A stretch of DNA of 64,000 bases from Microvirga sp. VF16 (lineage in GTDB: Bacteria > Pseudomonadota > Alphaproteobacteria > Rhizobiales > Beijerinckiaceae): positions 1,178,001 through 1,242,000 of the forward strand of contig NZ_CP069355.1 in NCBI RefSeq assembly GCF_016864375.1, written 5' to 3'. The notes beneath the pieces were generated by a model. The model saw nothing but the letters and a program-made list of their open reading frames with translations, was not told the origin of the DNA and searched no databases. The position numbers were made by a program, and so were the translations under genes. Below, piece by piece: positions 9,240-18,147 of the stretch. Numbering within the stretch: the stretch's first letter is position 1; each line of letters begins with the position of its first letter.

Positions 9240-9746
9240 ATGCAGCAGCGACAGCGCGCCTATATCGTCCATCGTACGGTGGGCCGCCTGCGGATCAAAG
9301 TCCCCGGTCAGCGGCATAACGCCCAGTTCTTTCAGAACCTCCGCCGGCAGCTGATCGACCATGCCGAAATTGGGGAGATCGAGGTCAATCCGCGCACTGC
9401 CAGTGTCCTCATCAAGCACCGCGCGGGCTTTGACCTGGGTGTCCTGCGCAATCCTTTCCTGGAGCTCGATTTCGACGGGGACACGGCCCAGCTGCGTGCA
9501 CGACCGGCGGCTGAAAGACACGTCGCCCGCCTCGACACCTTCATTCAACGATTGACAGGTGGCGAGGTCGACCTTGCGGCCTTCCTGGTGAAGATTGCCG
9601 TTGCGGTCGTGACGAGGCAGCCGCCGTTGCAGCTCCTGGCATGGTTTGCTGAAGCCTTGCTGCGCGCCTTCATCAAGTCGAAGACCGCTTCGATCCCGCG
9701 TCTTCCAGTCCCGAAGGAACCAGAGGGCCTCCTGGCCGCAGCCTAA
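9240..9746 (+). CDS. HMA-like domain protein
   Basis: A 168-residue protein. Residues 5-65 (YIVHRTVGRLRIKVPGQR, IGEIEVNPRTASVLIKHR) are an HMA-like ferredoxin fold without the CxxC pair. A hydrophobic stretch near residue 120 (FLVKIAVAVVTRQPP) could touch the membrane. The frame is open to 9108 but homology to its neighbours begins at ATG 9240. Its last 74 bases overlap the 3' end of the convergent P-type ATPase gene, so both products are coded by the same DNA there. Confidence 0.72.
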   Translation: MQQRQRAYIVHRTVGRLRIKVPGQRHNAQFFQNLRRQLIDHAEIGEIEVNPRTASVLIKHRAGFDLGVLRNPFLELDFDGDTAQLRARPAAERHVARLDTFIQRLTGGEVDLAAFLVKIAVAVVTRQPPLQLLAWFAEALLRAFIKSKTASIPRLPVPKEPEGLLAAA

Positions 9747-12700
9747 ATCGATCAAGGCATTCTTCCGGCATATGGGAGGGCGGGCTTCCCAGTTCGTCTT
9801 CAAGGCTTTTACGCTTTCTGGAAAAGTGCAGGATTTCCGATTCAGCGCCCGAGGACTTCCCGGCGGGCTTCATCGTTTCAAGAAGCGCGAACGGCAGCAA
9901 TCCTCCCGCAAGCGTCACGAGCCTGTCTCCGAGCCCGAGCGGCGCTAGCCCCATGAGGCTCCGCACGCCGGGCAGAAGCATCACAGCCGATTGAGCCACG
10001 GCCGATCCGACCAGGATCTTGGACAGCGTCGGGTTGGGCGGGAGTTGGCCGGAGCCGAAGATGCTGCCCGACGAAGACCGACACGTGAGCGCATGAAGCA
10101 ACTGGGCCATGACGAGGCTGTCGAACGTCATCGCGCGCGCTTGCGGGGAGTCGAGGCCATAGCGGACGACGCCCAGCGCTCCGGCAGCCATCGAGCCGGC
10201 CGCGAGAAGTGTCGCCTGCGCCGATAGACGGCCCAAATCCTCGCGGCGCACGATGGACCGGCTCGCCACTTCCGGCGGACGGTCCATGACGTTGGCGTGC
10301 GCCGGCTCCAGGGCCAGCCCGATGCCAGGCAGGACGTCCGAGATCAGGTTGATCCAGAGCAGCTGCATTGGTGCCAGGGCTCCGCTCGATCCCAAGGCCG
10401 TGGCCATCAGCATCAGGAGGATCTCGCTCGAATTGGTGCTGAGCAGATAGTAGATCGCCTTGCGGATATTGGTGTGAATCGTGCGGCTTCGCTCGATAGC
10501 CAGGGCGAGGCTGTTGAGATCATCCGTGTCCAGGAAAATGTCAGCGACGTCCCGGGCCGCCGCGGACCCGTCCTGGCGCAGGGCAATGCCGATGTTGGCG
10601 GCCCGCAGAGCCGGGCCGTCATTCACCCCGTCGCCCACCATTGCGATGGCGATCCCGGATGACTGCAGGGCATGCACGATCTGCAGCTTCTGGGCCGGGC
10701 TCATCCGGGTAAAGGCGTGCGTCTCCTGGGCCGCCCTTGCGAGACCTGCCGCGTCCAAGCGCTCCAAATCCCCCGCATCCAGAACCTTGATGTCCTCCCG
10801 GTCGTTCAGTCCGATCTGCTCCGCCACGGCACGGGCTGTCGCGCCCTGATCCCCGGTGAGCATCACGGTCCGCAGGCCGGCCTGGTGGAGCGTGGCGATG
10901 AGCTCGGACACCTTCGGGCGGACCGGGTCCGCCAAGCCCATCAGGCCGAGCCAGGTCAGGTCCTCAATCCCCGCAAAACCCTGATCGGAATACGAAGACC
11001 CGGGCTCACCGTGAGCGAACCCAAGCACCCGCAGACCCTGTTGAGCCATGCTCAAATTGAGATGTTCGATGTCGAGGAGGCGGGTGGCCGTCAGCTCCTG
11101 TTGCCCACCCGCGGGCCGCGCCTCCCAACGGCAGCGGGCGAGCACCTCCAGGGGACTGCCCTTTACAGCCAGCAGAACCTTGTCGCCGCTGGCATGGGTG
11201 GTGGCCATGAAGCGGTAGGCCTCGCTGCGGTGCTGCACCGAGAGGCGCGGGAACTCCTGCCGTAAGGCACGGGCATCCACACCGTGGTCGAGGGCTGCCC
11301 GCACGAGGGCATTTTCCGTGCCCGAGCCGTTGAGAACAAGCTGACCGTTACTGTCCTCGATCTCCGTGTCGCTGCACAGGCAGGCGACCCTCAGCATGCT
11401 CTTGAGCCGAAGGTCATCACCCGGGCTCACCTCAGCGTTATCCTGGCCAACGAGACCTCCGTTCCGCGTGCGATAGACGTGTTCGCCTAGGGCCATGGCC
11501 GTGACGGACATCTGGTTGAGCGTCAGCGTGCCGGTCTTGTCGAAGCAGATCATCTGCACCGAGGCCAAGGTCTCCACGGCGTCCAGCCGGCGGGCCAGAA
11601 TGCCGTGCTTGCGCATGTCCTCGACCCCGAGCGCCAGGGTGGTGGTGGCCACCATCGGCAGCCCTTCTGGCACGGCAGCAATCGTCAGCGACAAAGCGGA
11701 GCGGGCCATCTGAAACAGAGCAAAGCCTCGCAGCCAGCCGATGCCGAAGAGCACGCCGCCTGCCGCCATGGTGGCCCAGACCAGTGTCCGGCCGAGATCA
11801 TCGAGCTGGCGCTGGATCGGCGTCTCTGGTGAAATCGTCGTGCCGACGAGGCGCTGAATGCGGCCGACCTCTGTTTGGCTGCCGGTTGCGACGACAATGG
11901 CCGTTCCACTGCCGCCGGTCACGATGGTGCCACGGTAGACCATGTTGGTGCGCTCGGCGAGCAGAACGCTTGCGCCGGCGATCCCCTCCGCAGATTTGGC
12001 CGCCGGCAGGCTCTCGCCGGTCAGTGTCGCCTCGCTGACCATCAGATCACGGGCGCTCACCAGGCGCGCATCGGCTGGCACGACGGAGCCGCGGCTGAGC
12101 CGGATGAGATCGCCGGGCACGAGGGTCTCCGCCGGCACCGCGCGGGCTTCCCCGTCGCGAACCACTCGGGCGGTCTGCGCGCCCGGAAGCGAGAGATTTT
12201 GGATAGTCCGCTCTGACCGGCTCTCGGTCTGGTAGCCGATGGCTCCGTTCACCGCGACCACACCCAGGATCGCGGCGGCTTCGAGAAGACCGCCAGTCGC
12301 GACGGACACGATGGCCGCTCCGGCCAATAGAGCGACCGGCAAGCTCTCGAACTGGGAAACAAAGATGCCGAGATCCGAGCGTCCCGCGAGGCGTGGCAAG
12401 GCGTTAGGACCGTTGCTCGCCAGACGATCGTTGACTTCGGTGTCCGTTAGCCCCGCGTCCTGTGAGCTGCCGAGCACCGAGAGGACTTGTTCAAGCGCCC
12501 ACTCGTGCCACGCGGCGGGCTGAACGCCTTGTGAGACATCGTCTTCGGGAGGGGCAATCTCGCCCCGCAGCAGTCCTGAGGCGAAGTCGATGATGGTCTG
12601 GAGTGGGACAGCCGGATCGTATTGAACGATCAGATTCCCGGTCAGGCTGCTGGCGGTCGCGCTCAGAACGTCCGGGGCAACCGTGAACCCGTGCTCGAGA

Positions 12701-12894
12701 AGGTGCTGCAGCGGCTCGGATCCTTGCAGGCCGCCGATGCGCAGGCGCGCCCGGCCGGGGACTGCGGTGTGAAGCGGTTCGATCACAACAGGAGCAGGTT
12801 GCTGGCCAGGCGCTTCATTCCTGTCCGCAGCAACCAAGGCTTCGGGCGCAATTGGAGAGCCGTCCTGCGGCAAGGGCCTCAGAGTCTTGTGCAA
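9673..12894 (-). CDS. Cation-transporting P-type ATPase with N-terminal HMA-like domain
   Basis: A 1073-residue P-type ATPase. Residues 38-100 are an HMA-like domain (AVPGRARLRIGGLQG). The actuator motif is LTGESLPAA, the phosphorylated aspartate is D452 in FDKTGTLT, and the hinge is MVGDGVNDGPAL. The fourth membrane helix carries PEGLP rather than CPC, and the sixth has LLWINLISDVLPG. This places it with P2-type (calcium- or sodium-pump-like) rather than heavy-metal pumps; the ion cannot be told. The C-terminal 60 or so residues are a charged tail without family match and overlap the convergent HMA-like gene. Nearby HMA and DUF5132 genes are typical companions. Confidence 0.92.
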   Translation of the reverse strand: MHKTLRPLPQDGSPIAPEALVAADRNEAPGQQPAPVVIEPLHTAVPGRARLRIGGLQGSEPLQHLLEHGFTVAPDVLSATASSLTGNLIVQYDPAVPLQTIIDFASGLLRGEIAPPEDDVSQGVQPAAWHEWALEQVLSVLGSSQDAGLTDTEVNDRLASNGPNALPRLAGRSDLGIFVSQFESLPVALLAGAAIVSVATGGLLEAAAILGVVAVNGAIGYQTESRSERTIQNLSLPGAQTARVVRDGEARAVPAETLVPGDLIRLSRGSVVPADARLVSARDLMVSEATLTGESLPAAKSAEGIAGASVLLAERTNMVYRGTIVTGGSGTAIVVATGSQTEVGRIQRLVGTTISPETPIQRQLDDLGRTLVWATMAAGGVLFGIGWLRGFALFQMARSALSLTIAAVPEGLPMVATTTLALGVEDMRKHGILARRLDAVETLASVQMICFDKTGTLTLNQMSVTAMALGEHVYRTRNGGLVGQDNAEVSPGDDLRLKSMLRVACLCSDTEIEDSNGQLVLNGSGTENALVRAALDHGVDARALRQEFPRLSVQHRSEAYRFMATTHASGDKVLLAVKGSPLEVLARCRWEARPAGGQQELTATRLLDIEHLNLSMAQQGLRVLGFAHGEPGSSYSDQGFAGIEDLTWLGLMGLADPVRPKVSELIATLHQAGLRTVMLTGDQGATARAVAEQIGLNDREDIKVLDAGDLERLDAAGLARAAQETHAFTRMSPAQKLQIVHALQSSGIAIAMVGDGVNDGPALRAANIGIALRQDGSAAARDVADIFLDTDDLNSLALAIERSRTIHTNIRKAIYYLLSTNSSEILLMLMATALGSSGALAPMQLLWINLISDVLPGIGLALEPAHANVMDRPPEVASRSIVRREDLGRLSAQATLLAAGSMAAGALGVVRYGLDSPQARAMTFDSLVMAQLLHALTCRSSSGSIFGSGQLPPNPTLSKILVGSAVAQSAVMLLPGVRSLMGLAPLGLGDRLVTLAGGLLPFALLETMKPAGKSSGAESEILHFSRKRKSLEDELGSPPSHMPEECLDRFRLRPGGPLVPSGLEDAGSKRSST

Positions 12895-13014
12895 AGAATC
12901 CCCCTGAAGTCAGCCGGGCCTGAGGCGGCGCAAGACCGCCTATCCTGATGAGAAGCCACTCACGGCTATGCCGGTCGGCACTTTGCGACGATATTCGCGC
13001 AGAGGATCCGCTGG

Positions 13015-13314
13015 TTATGCCGGAGCTGTCCCCTCGCTACGCCGGCCGCGCCGACGGCCTGGCTCGTCCTCGGTTGCCGCTCCGGATTCAGCCAGTTCGG
13101 CTCGGGCTTCCCCGACGATGTCGCCGGTTCTCTCATTGAGCTCGGCCACTGCCGTGCGGCCCTGGTCATAGGCGATCAGCCCGGCCTTGATGACGGTCTT
13201 GGCGAGGGGCCGCAGGATCGGCACGATCACCGGAGCGACCACGGCCATTCCCAATCCAACGGCGAGCCCAGTGGCAATATTACCACCCTTGAACATGTCT
13301 TCAACGAAGGCCAT
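13015..13314 (-). CDS. DUF5132 small protein, copy 1
   Basis: A 99-residue protein: MAFVEDMFKGGNIATGLAVG, a hydrophobic segment (AVVAPVIVPILRPLAK), then an amphipathic helix (VAELNERTGDIVGEARAEL) and a basic tail. DUF5132 proteins accompany HMA-like proteins and P-type ATPases in stress islands and probably sit in the membrane. It is a clear paralogue of the next gene upstream. GAGAG lies ahead of the ATG. Confidence 0.82.
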   Translation of the reverse strand: MAFVEDMFKGGNIATGLAVGLGMAVVAPVIVPILRPLAKTVIKAGLIAYDQGRTAVAELNERTGDIVGEARAELAESGAATEDEPGRRRGRRSEGTAPA

Positions 13315-13386
13315 TTGCGCTCTCCTCTGTTGTCCTGCCGGCTCCGCTCATGAGTGTGCTGGCAGAAGGCGTTCGTTCAGTGTCTT

Positions 13387-13704
13387 CTACGCTGGACTTG
13401 GTGTTTCAACTTCTGCTGCTCGTGGAGTTGATGTGCGGCGTTCTGGTGGTGCCTCGCTCTCGCCTCTGCCATTCGCCTCAGCAAGTTCTGCCCGCGCCTC
13501 AGCGACGATGTCTCCCGTGCGTTCGTTGAGTTCGGCAAGAGCCACGCGGCCCTGATCGTAGGCCACAAGGCCGGCCTTGATCACCGCCTTCGCCAGCGGG
13601 CGCAGTACGGGCACAATTGCCGGGGCCACAATGGCTGCCCCCAGGCCAACCGCCAGGCCCGTGACGATATTGCCACCTTTGAACATATCTTCGAATAGAG
13701 CCAT
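13387..13704 (-). CDS. DUF5132 small protein, copy 2
   Basis: A 105-residue paralogue of the 13015-13314 product: MALFEDMFKGGNIVTGLAVG, PAIVPVLRPLAKAVIKAG, LNERTGDIVAEARAEL, with a different, proline-rich tail. ATG 13704 has GAGAGG close upstream; the open frame to 13785 adds residues without family match. The two copies are 72 bases apart and probably form one transcript with the ATPase gene. Confidence 0.82.
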   Translation of the reverse strand: MALFEDMFKGGNIVTGLAVGLGAAIVAPAIVPVLRPLAKAVIKAGLVAYDQGRVALAELNERTGDIVAEARAELAEANGRGESEAPPERRTSTPRAAEVETPSPA

Positions 13705-13977
13705 GGTGCCTCTCCTCGCCACAAGGGGCTTGGTTACTCCGATACGGACGTACCACTCGAAAACAGGCTGCTCTCGACTCGGCAAGAATTGCTGAATCCA
13801 TCCGGTTCAGAATTCATGTCACTGTACTGACGGGTACTGAACCAACCGGATTCTGTTGGTCTGATCCGGTTTACGCTTTGCCATCACATGCGGCGTGGTC
13901 ACTGATGATAACGCGGTGAGCAAAACAAGCGTTTCGTAGCTCGCTAAAGATAACATTCACTGAACTGTCACAGTCAA

Positions 13978-14006
13978 CAGTCATATAAATGTCATGTAAC
14001 TGTCAC
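13978..14006 (+). promoter_or_regulatory. Triple Pho-box-like repeat
   Basis: Three 7-base units in exact 11-base phase: CAGTCAT (13978), ATGTCAT (13989) and CTGTCAC (14000), with AT-rich 4-base spacers. A further CTGTCAC lies at 13965, out of phase by two bases. This matches the PhoB binding pattern of alphaproteobacteria. It points along the + strand towards the small gene at 14150; divergent on the left is the DUF5132 pair. The rest of 13705-14149 shows no gene. Confidence 0.72.
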
Positions 14007-14149
14007 AATAACCCGGCCAACATCAGGCGCTCGAACCAGTAGCCAAGACTGGCCTTGCTGGCGAAAGCTGGTTGACTGACCTACGTTAGCGTGGGTTGTT
14101 TGGGATGCGTCCCAACAGCCGACGGAAAGAGCCAGTCGGAGGACCGTCA

Positions 14150-14338
14150 ATGGCAGCCACAATCCCAAACACAGCACGCATGACCGATGATGCTTATCCG
14201 GACCTTGCCGCCTTCATGATCGCGCGGGCCATGGCGGAGGCCTTCCAGGACGAACCTGACCAGTCTCTGCCGAAGCCGCTCGCGGCTATCCTGCGGCAGA
14301 TGGAGACTTGGAAGCATTACGGGCAGGATGCAGCCTGA
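14150..14338 (+). CDS. Small protein, unknown
   Basis: A 62-residue protein starting at an ATG with GGAGG six bases upstream, which is a strong initiation site. It has a predicted helix (LAAFMIARAMAEAF), then LPKPLAAILRQMETWKHY. The tail faintly recalls the end of NepR-type anti-sigma factors, but too little to name it. It lies downstream of the triple Pho box, so it may respond to phosphate starvation. Confidence 0.5.
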   Translation: MAATIPNTARMTDDAYPDLAAFMIARAMAEAFQDEPDQSLPKPLAAILRQMETWKHYGQDAA

Positions 14339-14447
14339 GCCGCGACCGCCTTGAGCATGCCGCATGACCGAGCTGTGCGGGAGGTGATGGCCGCCGTCCT
14401 AGAGAAACTCGAATGAACCCGGCAAGCCTATCCTGCTCCTGGCTCCG

Positions 14448-15197
14448 TTACAGCATGCGACGAGCCGCCAAGGCAAAGTCATACATGCGGCTGGTGAGCC
14501 TGCTGTTACGACGCGCCGGGTCAGTTACGGACAAGAAGGCGGCATGCATGATGTCGCCCGCGCTTGCTTGGGGATGACGGCGCTGCACCTCTTGCAAGAG
14601 TTCCCCGTTGGCAATTGCGCGGGTCGACAGTTCTTCGAGCGTGCGGGTGATGGCCTCCACATCAGGACTCACTGTGGTGCTTCTCCTCATTGAGCCTGTG
14701 GCTGCCTGATGGGCTGACACGGTGTGGCACGCATAAACAGCTTGCCCCTTTGGCGCATCCACAAGACGGGAGTTGCGAAAGCGCGGATCATGGCTGACTT
14801 CCTGGCCCAGCCATGCAGGACGTTCGATAGGCTGCTCCGGGTGGTCGAGCCCCACCTCAGCGAGGACCAAGCCGGCGTTGTCGCCCGCGAACTCGTCGAC
14901 GTGCCAGACAAGACCTGCGTGCGGAACTTCATAGCGGGTCTTCTCGATCAGCGGACGATGGCACAGCTTGAACATCGCCTCAGCTTCCTCAACCGGCACC
15001 TCATACTCGAACTCCGAGCGCACAAACCCGTTCGGCTCGCCTTTGACGGTGAGATAGGCCCATGATCCGGCCCGCCGCACGCGGACGGTCACGCCGTCAG
15101 CACGGGCGAGATAACCCTGGCAGAAGCGCTGCCCCACGGCATTCTCGCGCCAGCCGTCACTCACCACGAGGAACTTGCGCTCGATCTCGACGGGCAT
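14448..15197 (-). CDS. CYTH-domain protein with C-terminal helical extension
   Basis: Residues 1-150 are a CYTH domain: MPVEIERKFLV with the defining ExExK pattern, VTVRVRRAG, YLTVKG, SEFEYEVPVEEAEAM, PLIEKTRY and RFRNSRLVD at the end. CYTH proteins of this short bacterial type usually hydrolyse triphosphate; the name adenylate cyclase class 2 is historical. Residues 170-249 look like a separate helical protein (MRRSTTVSPDVEAITRTLEE onward) joined in frame. ATG 14690 could have been its own start, so this may be a fusion. Confidence 0.84.
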   Translation of the reverse strand: MPVEIERKFLVVSDGWRENAVGQRFCQGYLARADGVTVRVRRAGSWAYLTVKGEPNGFVRSEFEYEVPVEEAEAMFKLCHRPLIEKTRYEVPHAGLVWHVDEFAGDNAGLVLAEVGLDHPEQPIERPAWLGQEVSHDPRFRNSRLVDAPKGQAVYACHTVSAHQAATGSMRRSTTVSPDVEAITRTLEELSTRAIANGELLQEVQRRHPQASAGDIMHAAFLSVTDPARRNSRLTSRMYDFALAARRML

Positions 15198-15330
15198 GAG
15201 ACCTGTCCAAGCTACGATAGATGAAAACTGCTATGGACTGTTACTGAGAGGAACGCTGAACTGGTTCAAGGATCTCATCGTGTTGCCACATCGCGGCAGA
15301 AGCAAGGCCACGACTGGTTCAGAACACGGA

Positions 15331-15426
15331 AGCACAAACAGACGCTTGCCGGCCGAGCATGCCCCCACGCTTTCGGATCGGGCCAAGATCATCAAAGTTG
15401 CGGATAAGATCAACAATCTGAAAAGG
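15331..15426 (+). pseudogene. HD-domain (SpoT-like hydrolase) fragment
   Basis: A short piece reads RRLPAEHAPTLSDRAKIIKV followed by ADKINNLK, the order seen at the end of bacterial HD-type guanosine polyphosphate hydrolase domains (EHAP..S..AK..K.ADK..N). The upstream catalytic HD part is not present and the frame ends soon after. It is a remnant between the two CYTH genes. The rest of 15198-15595 shows no intact gene. Confidence 0.5.
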
Positions 15427-15595
15427 TCGGCGACCCGCCGCCGGAACGCTCGGTGAGGCGCAGGCTGGCGTAGCTCGCCTGGGCGCGGTAGGTGGTGAAA
15501 GCTTGCGACGCGTGAACGTCCGGCTCAAGGAACCCTTCGACCACGCTGCGCAAGCGCGGACGTGACACTGAGGCCGAACTCGATCACCGGGTCGA

Positions 15596-16059
15596 TTAGG
15601 CCGCGGCTTGGAGATGGTGCAGGTTCGCCTTCTTTTAGCGTGGGTCGCCCGTGACCTCCCGCCCGATCCATTCAGGCGGGTGAACGCCTGATCCTCATAC
15701 TCGAGTTCGATCTCGGCCAGGGTCAAGCTCTGAAGGGCCCCTTCGTGCACATCGACTTCCCAGATGAGGCCGTCATGCGGGACCAGGTAGCGTGTCTTTT
15801 CGATGAGGGGACCATCGCACAGGGTGTGCAGCATTGCCTCTGCTTCGGCATACGCGATCTCGTACTCGAACTCGCTCCGAGACAGGCCCCTGCGGGGGCC
15901 CTTGGCCGTGAGCCACGCCCTGTCATCGGCGATCCGGACCCGAACCTTGCCGTCACCGAAGCGGGCCAGCAGCCCGTCCAGCAGCTTCAGGCTGCCCGTG
16001 GCCGCGCTGCGCCAGGTATTGCTCCGCACGAGGAATTTCCGCTCGATCTCAACCGGCAT
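15596..16059 (-). pseudogene. CYTH-domain gene, frameshifted with a nonsense codon
   Basis: A paralogue of the 14448-15197 gene: MPVEIERKFLVRSNTW, KVRVRIADDRAWLTAKG, SEFEYEIAYAEAEAM, GPLIEKTRYLVPH. Near 15680 the frame slips: the open frame continues as LNGSGGRSRA, while the other frame gives the expected PEWIGREVTGDPR. Then TAA replaces the tyrosine codon before KKANLHHLQ, and the true end would be TAA at 15596-15598. Two independent lesions make a sequencing error an unlikely full explanation. The apparent continuation to 15319 is out-of-frame noise. Confidence 0.82.
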
Positions 16060-16122
16060 GGTCTGTTCCGCTGAAAACCTTGGTCTCGCGAGGTTGCATA
16101 GGCAGCGAGCCTTGCTGGCCTC

Positions 16123-16638
16123 TTAAAGTGGATGGGTCTGATGGTCATCGAGCGCATCGAGCGGGATGTCGAAATCCCGCTCGCCGCCGAGAGCGCTGGC
16201 CAGGTTGGTGGCCGCGCGCAGGAGAAGCTTGCGCAGCCGCTTGATGTCATTGGGATCAAACTCGGCCACCATGTCGGCCTCCACCTCATTCCAGAGTGCG
16301 TGGATGCGAGCGGCAGCGGCTTTGCCCTTCCGGGTCAGCTTGACCCGGACCGTGCGCCGATCCTCACAATCAGAAAGCCGTTCAGATTGTCGCTCGACAA
16401 AGCCCAGCGCTGCCAAGCGCGTGACAGCCTTGGAAGCGCTTGGCACGCGCACCCTCAGAGCTGCAGCCAGCGCACTCATGGTGATCGCCCCCTGGCTACT
16501 GAGCTCCTGGAGGACTTGCTCCTGCCCGGCAAACAGGCCCATCTCGGTCAGCTTCTTGTTCAGATAGAAGCGATGCAGCCGCGCAGCCTGCGCCAGAAGC
16601 CAGCCGGTGCTCATGCGCAATGTGTATGGCGCTGTCAT
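16123..16638 (-). CDS. MarR-family transcription regulator
   Basis: A 171-residue winged-helix protein. The recognition region is ITMSALAAALRVRVPSASKA followed by VTRLAALGFVERQ, and the wing is DCEDRRTVRVKLTRKGK. MarR proteins are dimers that release DNA on binding small aromatic ligands. The last 35 residues extend beyond the core. Flanking genes do not show an obvious target; the 5' side is a 500-base gap. Confidence 0.88.
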   Translation of the reverse strand: MTAPYTLRMSTGWLLAQAARLHRFYLNKKLTEMGLFAGQEQVLQELSSQGAITMSALAAALRVRVPSASKAVTRLAALGFVERQSERLSDCEDRRTVRVKLTRKGKAAAARIHALWNEVEADMVAEFDPNDIKRLRKLLLRAATNLASALGGERDFDIPLDALDDHQTHPL

Positions 16639-17141
16639 AGCGGTGTTGCTTCCGGTAGCTCAGGCATGTCGCCCTGCGACAACCCGTGATGATCAGTGGC
16701 TGCCAGCTAGAGAATAACGTTCAGCATGCGGCTGGGAAGGATTCCCATGGTTGGCACTCAACATAAGGCCTCGGCTACTTCCACTCGAATGGCACTATGT
16801 CAGAACTTGGCAAACAGCCAAGCTGATGCCGCCGATCCCTTACCAGGAAGAGCGGGAATCATCGCGGGCATGAGATGAGGTGATCGTCCAGTTCCATCGT
16901 GTCTGTTCAGGCGCTGATGCTGGAGGAGGATGCGGGCGGCAGGCAACAGTGCATCCGTGCTGCCAACTAGCGCGCCCGCATTGAGGGCCTAGGTCGGTTC
17001 TTTGACAGGCCAGTGCTCCCAGGCATTCGCGGATGCGATCCGTTGCAGCGCTCAAACGAGCCTTGGCTTCGGTGCGTGATCCAAGCCATCGAGAGCATCA
17101 CTGGAAATGCGGTCAGCCGCCAATCAGCGACAACACATAAG
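16639..17141. other. Intergenic stretch without gene
   Basis: No frame on either strand gives a recognisable protein. It holds the MarR promoter region and the 3' side of the DUF1345 gene. No strong repeat or Pho-box pattern was seen. Confidence 0.45.
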
Positions 17142-17780
17142 CTAGAGCAGCCCCGCCCCGATATTGACGGCGAACGCCAAGATCGTGGTGTTGAACAGGA
17201 AGGACACAATAGTCTGGCCGAGCGCCCGGCGACGCATGCGCTTCGACACAACGACGATGTCGGAGGTCTGGCCCGCGGCTCCGAAATTGAACGAGAAATA
17301 GAGAAAATCCCAGTAGTCCGGCTTGTTCTCGTGCGGGAAGGTGAGGCCCCGCCGCTCACCGGCATCGCCGTAATATTCGTGTGCATAGTGGATGGCATAG
17401 ATCGTGTGCATGAAGAACCAGGAGCACAGAATGGCGACGGCTGCGATGGAGAGCCGGAACCCCTGCAGGCCCGTGATGGCGGCGTGGATGCTCTGGAGTT
17501 CCATCGCGATAGCCGCGAGACTGGCCAGGGCCGCTGCCAGGGTAAGGATGAGGACCGCGACCGCCCCATCATCTTCATAGGCCGCCCGTTGCTGCATCAT
17601 ATCCGTTGAGGAACGCGCTGCCATGGTCCAGGCCAAGGCTAGATAGCACAGGACGCCGACATCCCAGGTCGTGAGGAGCCGGGAGTTGACCGGCCACTCG
17701 GACGGCAGGGCCGCGAACACGAGAGTGGCGAGCACGGCGGAGCCGAGAAGCCGCGGGTGAAGGGTTTGGAGGCGGGGCAT
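17142..17780 (-). CDS. DUF1345 membrane protein
   Basis: A 212-residue protein with about five membrane segments (LLGSAVLATLVFAALP, WDVGVLCYLALAWTMA, AVAVLILTLAAALASLAAI, FRLSIAAVAILCSWFFMHT, TIVSFLFNTTILAFAVNIG). The DUF1345 signature is HYAHEYYGD followed by DYWDFLYFSFNFGAAGQTSD, which resembles the pore region of ion channels. ATG 17780 has AGGAG just upstream; the frame continues to 18089 but adds nothing family-like. Function unknown. Confidence 0.87.
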   Translation of the reverse strand: MPRLQTLHPRLLGSAVLATLVFAALPSEWPVNSRLLTTWDVGVLCYLALAWTMAARSSTDMMQQRAAYEDDGAVAVLILTLAAALASLAAIAMELQSIHAAITGLQGFRLSIAAVAILCSWFFMHTIYAIHYAHEYYGDAGERRGLTFPHENKPDYWDFLYFSFNFGAAGQTSDIVVVSKRMRRRALGQTIVSFLFNTTILAFAVNIGAGLL

Positions 17781-18147
17781 GCTCCTGCCTTTCCTGCCGG
17801 CGGTTGTCACTGCCGATCCGGAGTTGTTGCCGGAGCGCCAGCCTAGTCCGGGAAGCCGGCTGGCTGAAGGTGACGCTTTGCGATGGTCGCTCTTGGCACT
17901 CCTGAGACCTAAGCCCGAAGGCTGCAATCCTCGCCTAACCAGACGTTCCTCAAGGTCGGCGAATTTCACCGCCTGACCCCGAGCAGGTCTTGCTGTCGTC
18001 CGAGTCCCTTTTCCATGCCTCAGCGCAGCACCTTGCTCATGACGACGCGCAGAACCGCTGATCCTCGACTGCATCCTTGATGCCGTCACAACTGCTTGGC
18101 TGTCGTAGATCCTGCCAGCAGATCAGATGCACCCGAGGTTCAATAAG
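17781..18147. other. Intergenic stretch without gene
   Basis: No convincing coding frame. It carries the likely promoter of the DUF1345 gene on the minus strand. Nothing else was recognised. Confidence 0.4.
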
